Origin: JACJWR01 sp964474045
Lineage (GTDB): Bacteria; Actinomycetota; Actinomycetes; S36-B12; UBA10799
Reading direction: 5' to 3'
Assembly: GCA_964474045.1 (NCBI GenBank)
Contig: CAYYRC010000010.1
Location: 1 to 64,000 of the forward strand
DNA: 64,000 nucleotides
The translations under genes were made by a program, and so were the position numbers. Below are positions 58,501 to 64,000 of the stretch, piece after piece. Positions within the stretch are counted from its first letter, which is position 1, and each line of letters starts with the position of its first letter. The notes below the pieces were generated by a model, which was given only the letters and a program-made list of their open reading frames with translations, had not been told where the DNA came from and ran no database searches.

Positions 58501-59730
58501 ATGAGCCGATGGCGGAACGGAACGCTGCGTCGCATCGCGCTGCCGATCATGGGCGCAAGCGCTGCTGCGCTGATCGTCACCGGGTGCGGGACCAGCTCGG
58601 CGGGCAGCGGCGGGGAAGCCAGCGTCGGGGCAGGTTCGGCATCCGCTGCCGCCCCCAGCGCCGATCCCACCGCAGCGTCTCAGGCCGAGCAGGCCCAGGC
58701 GGGCGCCCCCGGGCCCTTTGCGGTCGGTCGCCGCACGATCACAGTGACAGACCCCGCCCGCAACGGTCGTGCTCTGACCACCGACATCTGGTATCCCGTC
58801 GACCCCGCGGCCACGGGTGGAGCAGCGCCGACGGAGTACGAGTTCCTGCCCGGGTTGGGTTACACGTCCAAGGTCTCGCTGGCCGACGCCCCAGCGGCGA
58901 AGGGCACGTTCCCGCTGCTGGTCTACTCCCACGGCGGTGGTGGGTTCAGCTGGGTGGCGACGTTCTTCACGGAGTTCATGGCGTCCAAGGGGTACGTCGT
59001 CGTGGCGCCGAACCACACCGGCAACACCGCCTTGGACCTCATCACGGGAGGCGTCGACACCTCGGAGGACGCGAACGCGAACAGCCGTCCCCCGGACGTC
59101 ACGGCGACGTTGAACACGGTGCTCGCCGCGAACGCCGACCCGGCGGACCCGTTGGCGGGCATCGTGGACGCCTCTCGTATTGCCGTGAGCGGGCACTCCT
59201 GGGGCGGCTTCACCTCGCTGGCCATGGCCTCTGGACACACCACGAGCCTGGGCACCACGCCCCCGGACCCGCGCGTGTCGGCGATCGTGCTCATGGCGCC
59301 CTATGCCGAGAAGCTCAGCCCCGAGGAACTCGCCAAGGTCGATGTGCCCGTCCTGGTGGTGAGCTCCACCGGCGACACCAGCACGCCGATCGAGACCAAC
59401 ACCGTGCCCGTGGCCACGCTCGTGCCGGGGCGACCCTTGGTGCGGCTGGACATCGACGGCGGATCCCACGCTTCGTTCACCGACGCCTGTGCGCTGCGCG
59501 AAGCGGTCGCTGGCAACCCGAACGTGCCCGAGGCGGTGCTGGCTGAGCTCGACCGGCGGGGTAAGGACGCCTGCGCGCCCGGGGTGCTGGACTCCAAGGT
59601 GATCCAGCAGATCACCAACAGCTACTCGGCAGCCTTCCTGGCCACGGAGTTGTCGGGGTCCAAGGACTACCAGCAGATGCTGGCTTGCGTGGCACCACCG
59701 GACAAGACCACGTGCACTGACGTGAAGTAG
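58501..59730 (+). CDS. Lipoprotein alpha/beta hydrolase (PAF-acetylhydrolase/chlorophyllase-like)
   Basis: 409 residues from the ATG at 58501. The signal peptide ends in the lipobox LIVTGC; an Ala/Ser-rich linker follows. The hydrolase domain shows TDIWYPVDPAATGG, FPLLVYSHGGGGFSWVATFF (oxyanion site), GYVVVAPNHTGNT, ASRIAVSGHSWGGFTSLAMA with the Ser nucleophile, VPVLVVSSTGDTSTPIE with the acid and DIDGGSHASFTDACALRE with the His. This resembles outer lipid or ester hydrolases; a natural substrate is not evident. It ends 53 bases from the convergent HNH nuclease. Confidence 0.82.
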   Translation: MSRWRNGTLRRIALPIMGASAAALIVTGCGTSSAGSGGEASVGAGSASAAAPSADPTAASQAEQAQAGAPGPFAVGRRTITVTDPARNGRALTTDIWYPVDPAATGGAAPTEYEFLPGLGYTSKVSLADAPAAKGTFPLLVYSHGGGGFSWVATFFTEFMASKGYVVVAPNHTGNTALDLITGGVDTSEDANANSRPPDVTATLNTVLAANADPADPLAGIVDASRIAVSGHSWGGFTSLAMASGHTTSLGTTPPDPRVSAIVLMAPYAEKLSPEELAKVDVPVLVVSSTGDTSTPIETNTVPVATLVPGRPLVRLDIDGGSHASFTDACALREAVAGNPNVPEAVLAELDRRGKDACAPGVLDSKVIQQITNSYSAAFLATELSGSKDYQQMLACVAPPDKTTCTDVK

Positions 59731-59783
59731 CGGCGGGGCGGCCGTCTTCCGGTTCTGGGCAGGGGTGTGCCGTGTGGGGTGCT

Positions 59784-61505
59784 TCATGCTGCCGCGGGGT
59801 GGGTCTGGTGTTGTCGCTCGCGGTGGGCTTTTCGTCGGTGGGCGGGGATGTGGCGGGCGTGGGGGAGCCCGTCGTCGATGCTGATGTGCCAGTGTCCGAG
59901 GTGGAGTTCGTGGTGGTGTTTTGAGCAGGTGAGGGCGAGGTTGTCGAGGGCGGTGTTCCCGCCGTCGGCCCAGTGGGTGATGTGGTGGGCTTCGCACCAG
60001 CCGGGGGGTCGGTCGCAGCCGGGGATGACGCAGCCGCCGTCGCGGGCGTCGAGGGCGCGGCGCAGGTGGGCGGGGATGGTGCGGGTGGTGCGGCCGAGGT
60101 CCAGGGGGCGGGATGCGGGGTCGAGCACGAGGCGGGTGATCGTGGCGTCGCAGGTCAGCCAGGCGGCCTCGCAGGCGGCGAGGGGGCCTGTGCCGGGGCC
60201 GTTGCCGAGGGTCCAGGTGGGTCCGAGTCGCTCGGGGCGCGGGCGCCCGGGTCCGCCGGCGATCGCGGCGAGCGCTGCGGCGCTCGCGGTTGCTGCGGCG
60301 CATGCCGGGCAGGCGGCGCCGGGGTGCTCGGGTGCGGCGGGGTCGGCCGGTTCGGGCTGGTCTGCGCGTCCGGTGCTTGCGGGGCAGTCGGGGGTGTGGG
60401 TGCGGGGTGCAAGGCGGTGGCCGGGGAGGGTGACGATGACGGCGGCGCGGGCGCGGGCGGCGGTGGGCAGGACGGCTGCGGCGGCGGCGCGGGCGGCCTC
60501 GAGCAGGGCGTCGGCGCGCCGGGCGCGGGCGGGCTCGCGGTCGGCGTCGGGCCGGCCGCCCCGGCCCTGGTCCTGGTTCTGGGTGCGGGCGCGGTCCATG
60601 AGGGCGGTGAGGATGGCGGAGAGCTCGGCGCCAAGGGGGCCGGGGAGGTGGCCGGAGAGGTCCCAGCCGTCAGTGGTGGGGGTGAGGAACACGCGGCGGC
60701 GAGCGTGGGCGGCGTCGGCGTCGTCGTCGGCGGGCACGGGGTCGATGTTGTCGGCCCAGGCGGCCAGGGCGCGGCGGAGCACGGCGGGGTCGGCGTGGCG
60801 GGCGAGCTCGACGAAGAGGTCCTCGGCGCCGGCGAACGCGGCGCGGCGGGCGGGGGTGCGCGCGGAGACCTGGCGCAGGGCGCTGACGTGGGCGACTGTG
60901 ATGTCCCCGGCGGTGAGGGCGGCGGCGGTGGCGGGGTGGGCGGCGAGCCAGTCGGCGTCGCGGCCCATCCCGGCCGCGGTGGTCCCGGTGAGGCGGTGGG
61001 TGGAGGCGAGCCAGGCCGCGGGTGTGGCCGGGCCCGGCGGGAGGGCGTCGGGGTGCCCGGCGGCGTGCGCTGCGCGGACTGCGGCGAGCGCGGCCAGGTG
61101 TGCGCCGGACAGTCGGGCCGCCGCGGCGTGCAGGGCCTCGGCCAGGCCGGCCAGCTGCCCGCCGGCCACGTCCCCGGCGGTGAGCAGGCCGGCCAGCGTG
61201 CTGGTGGCGGCGTCGATCGCCGCCAGCGCGGCCCCGGCCGGGCCCGCCACCGACGGGCCGCGCCCACGGGAGGACGCGCCGGCGGCGTAATCGCCGGCGG
61301 CGCAGTCCTCGGCGGCGCAGTCCTCGGCGGCGCGGCCGTGAGGGGCGCAGCTGTCGGGGGCGGCGGCCAAGCCAGGCGCGCAGCCGTCAGGTGCAGGCGC
61401 ATCGCAGGACGCGGGCGCGTCGGGCGCCCCGGGTGAGTCGGCGATGCCAGCTCCCGGGGTCCACGCCGGCTGCGCCGGTGGACGCCGCCGCCTGCTGGTG
61501 GCCAT
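59784..61505 (-). CDS. DUF222/13E12-type HNH endonuclease
   Basis: 573 residues. The N-terminal two thirds is the Ala-rich DUF222 domain. The C-terminal HNH nuclease has ALDARDGGCVIPGCDRPPGW, CEAHHITHWADGGNTALDN and LALTCSKHHHELHLG, with the zinc Cys residues and the HNH residues present. The family corresponds to the 13E12 repeat proteins, abundant in actinobacterial genomes and partly under LexA control in mycobacteria. Its upstream region has a good promoter and an SOS-like box. Very high GC (about 78%) gives long false frames on other strands. Confidence 0.88.
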   Translation of the reverse strand: MATSRRRRPPAQPAWTPGAGIADSPGAPDAPASCDAPAPDGCAPGLAAAPDSCAPHGRAAEDCAAEDCAAGDYAAGASSRGRGPSVAGPAGAALAAIDAATSTLAGLLTAGDVAGGQLAGLAEALHAAAARLSGAHLAALAAVRAAHAAGHPDALPPGPATPAAWLASTHRLTGTTAAGMGRDADWLAAHPATAAALTAGDITVAHVSALRQVSARTPARRAAFAGAEDLFVELARHADPAVLRRALAAWADNIDPVPADDDADAAHARRRVFLTPTTDGWDLSGHLPGPLGAELSAILTALMDRARTQNQDQGRGGRPDADREPARARRADALLEAARAAAAAVLPTAARARAAVIVTLPGHRLAPRTHTPDCPASTGRADQPEPADPAAPEHPGAACPACAAATASAAALAAIAGGPGRPRPERLGPTWTLGNGPGTGPLAACEAAWLTCDATITRLVLDPASRPLDLGRTTRTIPAHLRRALDARDGGCVIPGCDRPPGWCEAHHITHWADGGNTALDNLALTCSKHHHELHLGHWHISIDDGLPHARHIPAHRRKAHRERQHQTHPAAA

Positions 61506-61565
61506 GGCCGCTCACCCCCTCCCCGACCCGGCGTCCGCTCGTCTCCGTCGGGCCCCCGGCCCGCA

Positions 61566-61581
61566 GTGAACGCGTGTTCGA
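61566..61581. promoter_or_regulatory. SOS (LexA) box candidate upstream of the HNH nuclease
   Basis: Read on the minus strand, TCGAACACGCGTTCAC matches the actinobacterial SOS consensus TCGAAC-N4-GTTCGA at 10 of 12 fixed positions. It begins about nine bases downstream of the -10 box, so bound LexA would block transcription start. Confidence 0.6.
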
Positions 61582-61589
61582 ATAAGTCT

Positions 61590-61617
61590 AGAGTACCCGA
61601 CTTGACGCCCATGTCAA
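61590..61617 (-). promoter_or_regulatory. Sigma-A-type promoter of the HNH nuclease gene
   Basis: On the minus strand: perfect -35 TTGACA (61617-61612), a 16-base spacer, and -10 TACTCT (61595-61590). It lies about 85 bases upstream of the start codon and next to the SOS-like box. The rest of the 336-base gap to 61842 holds no supported gene. Confidence 0.6.
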
Positions 61618-61785
61618 CCCCATATTCCTAGCAGCTCTCAAGGCATCCACCTAGGGAATAGCTGAGGTGGCTGGGGGTTCCAGAGAACCCAAAGGGCCGA
61701 AACCACTCGTCGCGCCGCTCGTCCGTCAATACCAACTGGTGGCCACTTCGCTGAGCACGCGGTCCACGGCGGTCGTGCGGTGCCC

Positions 61786-61815
61786 TTGACACCTCGCAGT
61801 GCCATGGGTTCATAT
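61786..61815 (+). promoter_or_regulatory. Sigma-A-type promoter of the CFI-box gene
   Basis: Perfect -35 TTGACA (61786-61791), 18 bases, then TCATAT (61810-61815). GGGAGGGG at 61826-61833 is the ribosome binding site for the ATG at 61842, so the leader is short. Confidence 0.55.
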
Positions 61816-61841
61816 CCAAGTAGTCGGGAGGGGAATCTTCG

Positions 61842-62282
61842 ATGTCGAGTTGTTCAGTGTGCGGTAGTTCACTCACAAGGCACTTCGAGTGCGATGGCAG
61901 CGGTGACGGCGTTTGGGGCCGTGGTACTTGCGGAACGTGCTACGGCACAGGAGTCGTGTGCAGTCGGAACAAGGACCACAACTGGAAGTCCGGCCGCCGG
62001 GAGCGCGATGACGATGACGCGTCATCGGGTGGTGACTGCTTCGTCGCAACGGCAGCTTGCGGCGGCCCGGACGACGCGGCTGTCATCGAACTGCGTCGAT
62101 TCCGCGATGAGCGGCTGTCCCGAACGACTGCCGGACGCCGGTTCATCGCCTGGTACTACCGACGGGGACCGGCGCTTGCGGCGGTGATCCGCGGTCATGA
62201 TGTGCGACGTGCGGTTGTGAGGGTGCTTCTGGTGCACCCGGCCGCCTGGATGGCGGCGGGAGGACGTCACCCGGTCGGTTGA
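61842..62282 (+). CDS. CFI-box C-terminal domain protein with zinc-ribbon-like N-terminus
   Basis: 146 residues. The N-terminus has paired cysteines (SSCSVCGSSLTRHFECDG, then GTCGTCYGTGVVC) like DnaJ-type CxxCxG zinc-binding arms. The C-terminal part is a CFI-box: GGDCFVATAACGGPDDAAVI, then ELRRFRDERLSRTTAGRRFI and AWYYRRGPALAAVI. The usual form is CFIATAxYG...LRxFRDxxL...GRxFxxxYYxxSPxxA. This domain is found at the C-terminus of many unrelated proteins; its role is unknown. A Cys in the box suggests anchoring or processing, but that is speculation. Strong promoter and binding site support expression. Confidence 0.75.
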   Translation: MSSCSVCGSSLTRHFECDGSGDGVWGRGTCGTCYGTGVVCSRNKDHNWKSGRRERDDDDASSGGDCFVATAACGGPDDAAVIELRRFRDERLSRTTAGRRFIAWYYRRGPALAAVIRGHDVRRAVVRVLLVHPAAWMAAGGRHPVG

Positions 62283-62489
62283 GTGCGCGAGGGGCGGCGC
62301 GGGCTGGCCGTTCGCGGCGGCGCCGCCTGCGGGACGTTCTGCGCCGTGGTCAGTCACTTCCCGAAGGGCGGCCCTGCTCAAGGGACCACGCCCTCTACCA
62401 GAAGTCACTGCCGAAACCAGATCGGACGCGACCAACGCCCCGGAGCAGGTTAGCGAGGAGGCACCGGCCGGGGACCTCGAGGCGCACCA

Positions 62490-62735
62490 CGGACGCGCTG
62501 ATCAACCTTGGGGCTGACTGCGCTGGGGCGACGCCAAGGCGAGGCGGCGCAGAAGTGTTGCGAGCGAGCCGTCGACACCCGGGGGCCGGCATGCATGGTT
62601 CAGGTGGGCATGCTGGCCAGGGATCGCGGAGACGTGGACGCGGCGCGTACATGGTTCGAACGGGGGGACTGTTGATGCGGCGACCCGCTGGTACTCCGCT
62701 GCCACCGAAGCTGGGGATTCCCGGGCCTGTTCCGA
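62490..62735 (+). pseudogene. Frameshifted fragment of a TPR/Sel1-like repeat protein
   Basis: Repeat-like sequence continues through three frames: TTDALINLG, then (frame change near 62508) LTALGRRQGEAAQKCCERAV and GMLARDRGDVDAARTWFERG up to a TGA near 62674, then (another change near 62680) ATRWYSAATEAGDSRACS. Joined, these read like consecutive TPR/Sel1 helices with the typical RGDVDAARTWFERG. There is no usable start. The gap 62283-63032 holds nothing else I can support except a 39-codon frame at 62745-62864 that may be the last remnant. Confidence 0.65.
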
Positions 62736-63032
62736 GAGGAGGCCATGGACGAGCGGCTCGGGGATCTGGTTCAGCCAAGTACAACTACCCGCAAGCGGTT
62801 GCTGCGGGGTACGAACCCCGCTGCGGAGGCCCTGCCCCGGGTCACGGCTGCGTTGGCGGCTTGAGTCCAGCGCGGCGTGATTGCGGGGTCGTTGGGGGAA
62901 GCCGAGCGCGTCACCCAACGACTCCGTCCGTCAGTAGGTAGTGAAGGCCTTCGGCGAAGGCCGATGCCGAAGGGATGTCCGGCGTCCAGGCCGGACGCAT
63001 TGCGGTTCGGAAAGATCAATGGAGGAGTGCAC

Positions 63033-63245
63033 ATGTCGAAAGTTCGCGTTCACACGTTGGCCCGGGAGTTGGGGATCAGGAGTTCCGAGGCGCTCGCCCG
63101 GCTGAACGACATGGGGGAGTACGTCAAAGGCGCTGCCAGCACGGTGGAACCGGAGATCGCCGAGATGCTGCGCTCTGCGGTGCTCCAGGACCGAGCAGCG
63201 CAGACGCGGAACGACGCCGCCGATGGCTCGGGCACCGTCCAATGA
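63033..63245 (+). CDS. Orphan IF-2 N-terminal-domain mini-protein
   Basis: 70 residues from the ATG at 63033, preceded by GGAGGAG. The sequence SKVRVHTLARELGIRSSEAL, then ARLNDMGEYVKGAASTVEPE, closely follows the N-terminal domain of translation initiation factor IF-2 (usually AKVRVYELAKELG...LGE-VKSASSTVE). Here it is alone, without the GTPase. It may bind RNA or the ribosome, or mimic IF-2. The stop overlaps the next ATG (ATGA), so the two genes form an operon. Confidence 0.82.
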   Translation: MSKVRVHTLARELGIRSSEALARLNDMGEYVKGAASTVEPEIAEMLRSAVLQDRAAQTRNDAADGSGTVQ

Positions 63246-63604
63246 GCTGGGATGCTGCCCTTGCCGCGAAGGTCGCGTGTGAGGCAGACACCGACGATGG
63301 CGAGGACTTCCCGGTGGCTATGCGGGCCGGGCACGCCCAATGCACGCTGGACCAAGCTTCGGGGGACGTGACCATCGTCTACGCCATCAGCGCCCCTCCC
63401 GACTGCCCGCAACTCTGGCGGAGGCTGCTGGTCGACCAGGCCCTGGTGCGCCGTGGCTGGTCGGTCGACGCGCTGGGAGCAGCCGTGCTCACCCAACGCA
63501 CGGCTAGCTCGGGTCAGGGCACGCAGTCCGACGTCGCGGCCGCCGTTGGTGTCGCCGACGGCAGCGCGAGGGCGCTGTACAGAGCGCTTTTGCCTGTGGC
63601 GTGA
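63242..63604 (+). CDS. Unknown partner of the IF-2 N-domain protein
   Basis: 120 residues, coupled to the preceding gene by ATGA overlap. It starts MSWDAALAAKVACEADTDDG. A beta-rich middle (AMRAGHAQCTLDQASGDVTI, VYAISAPPDCPQLWRRLLVD) is followed by a helical C-terminus (GTQSDVAAAVGVADGSARAL) that could be a small helix-turn-helix. I do not recognise the family. The pairing suggests a two-part unit acting on translation or regulation, which is inference only. Confidence 0.6.
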   Translation: MSWDAALAAKVACEADTDDGEDFPVAMRAGHAQCTLDQASGDVTIVYAISAPPDCPQLWRRLLVDQALVRRGWSVDALGAAVLTQRTASSGQGTQSDVAAAVGVADGSARALYRALLPVA

Positions 63605-63630
63605 CCGCGAGTGGGTGACCTTCGTTCTAT

Positions 63631-63660
63631 TTGACCCGTGGCACGAGGCTCGTGTATTCT
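63631..63660 (+). promoter_or_regulatory. Sigma-A-type promoter near the right edge
   Basis: TTGACC (63631-63636), an 18-base spacer and TATTCT (63655-63660), followed by TTT. It begins 27 bases after the preceding stop codon and probably drives a transcript that runs past the window end. Confidence 0.6.
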
Positions 63661-63674
63661 TTTGGGACCTTCTC

Positions 63675-63694
63675 GGGTTGGTCGCGACCAACCC
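63675..63694. promoter_or_regulatory. Perfect 20-bp palindrome just downstream of a promoter
   Basis: GGGTTGGTCGCGACCAACCC is fully symmetric. It lies about 14 bases after the -10 box, at the 5' end of the expected transcript. It could be a repressor operator or, as it has no loop, an RNA dimerisation or hairpin element. Confidence 0.5.
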
Positions 63695-63772
63695 TGGCCA
63701 TCAGGCCCAACATCACCGCGATGTACGCGGTGTGAGCGTTTTCACGCTCGTCTTGTTGGAGGAGGTTTTCTC

Positions 63773-63868
63773 ATGTCTCGCCACGGTGGCGGGACCACAG
63801 CACAACTTCACACCCCGCGTTCAGCCGGCGGGAGATCCACGGCGGGGATGCCTCACCCGCATGCCTAA
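63773..63868 (+). CDS. Possible 31-residue small ORF with strong ribosome binding site
   Basis: The ATG at 63773 follows GGAGGAGG at nine bases. The product starts MSRHGGGTTAQLHTPRSAGG and ends GMPHPHA; it is rich in Gly, His and Thr. It may be a leader peptide for a gene beyond the window, since promoter, palindrome and binding site are well ordered. From 63869 to the end I see only a short inverted repeat (CGCAGCTC...GAGCTGCG near 63973-63993). Confidence 0.35.
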   Translation: MSRHGGGTTAQLHTPRSAGGRSTAGMPHPHA

Positions 63869-64000
63869 CGCCCGTCAGAAAGGATCGGATCTCCATTTCA
63901 TGTCCCAGTAGTTGTTTGTAGTTCACCTCGCGGGCTTCGCCCGATGACACAGCCCTGACCAGGGCTCGCAACGCAGCTCACCGCGAGCTGCGTACATGAC

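Noticed and set aside
61628..61876. 82-codon minus-strand frame upstream of the CFI-box gene
   Set aside because: It overlaps the CFI-box start and its promoter and has no recognisable domain or binding site.
62279..62941. 220-codon plus-strand frame
   Set aside because: Very Arg/Gly-rich; the real similarity is to a TPR-like fragment that changes frame, so this frame as a whole is not a gene.

Overview
This is a GC-rich (about 70%) chromosomal segment of an actinobacterium. The evidence is an IdeR-type regulator with every metal ligand at the mycobacterial residue numbers, a mycobacterial-type SerC, a CitA-like citrate synthase, a DUF222/13E12-type HNH nuclease with an SOS-like box, DUF805 and TM2 proteins, and GTG/ATG starts with tightly overlapping operons. 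I cannot name the genus. Nothing suggests a plasmid or a whole prophage, and I found no CRISPR array, rRNA gene or insertion sequence.

Layout. 0-7.1 kb: the end of an unknown gene, then a complete four-gene Wadjet (JetABCD) anti-plasmid SMC system followed by tRNA-Phe. 7.4-20.7 kb: metabolic and cell-surface genes (Ntn hydrolase, argG, pirin, thioesterase, a lipoprotein with a papain-like Cys-His-Asp/Asn pattern, TM2 and YdcF proteins, and a 1643-residue secreted mosaic of delta-60 repeats, FN3 domains and three C-terminal modules). 20.7-35.5 kb: the most unusual part, a RiPP (ribosomally made, modified peptide) locus. A Nif11-type leader carries a Cys-free, Thr/Ala-rich core. After a perfect 15-bp hairpin comes a tightly coupled operon: YcaO, YcaO, TfuA, LanM-like enzyme, HlyD-like adaptor and two NHLM ABC exporters, one with a C39 leader peptidase. 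The LanM keeps its dehydratase signature, but its cyclase domain lacks the zinc cysteines, which fits a core without cysteine. 35.7-55 kb: mostly core functions (LOG, second pirin, MFS exporter, zincin, VKOR, serC, citA, pdxH, a ParA/ribbon-helix-helix pair, photolyase, ideR, an SDR with a GGDEF-EAL protein, a flippase-like/PAP2 pair, DUF805, sirtuin). 55-64 kb: accessory in character: an unknown 772-residue secreted protein, tRNA-Arg, a lipoprotein hydrolase, the SOS-linked HNH nuclease, a CFI-box protein, a frameshifted TPR fragment, an orphan IF-2 N-domain protein with a coupled partner, and a promoter-palindrome-small-ORF unit at the right edge.

How the genes work together. JetABCD forms one defence complex: JetA/B/C extrude DNA loops and JetD cuts small circular DNA. 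In the RiPP locus the leader directs the core to LanM (Thr/Ser dehydration) and YcaO/TfuA (probably thioamidation). The C39 exporter then removes the leader after Gly-Gly, and the HlyD/ABC complex secretes the product. The final chemistry is inferred and should differ from a normal lanthipeptide, because no thioether can form.
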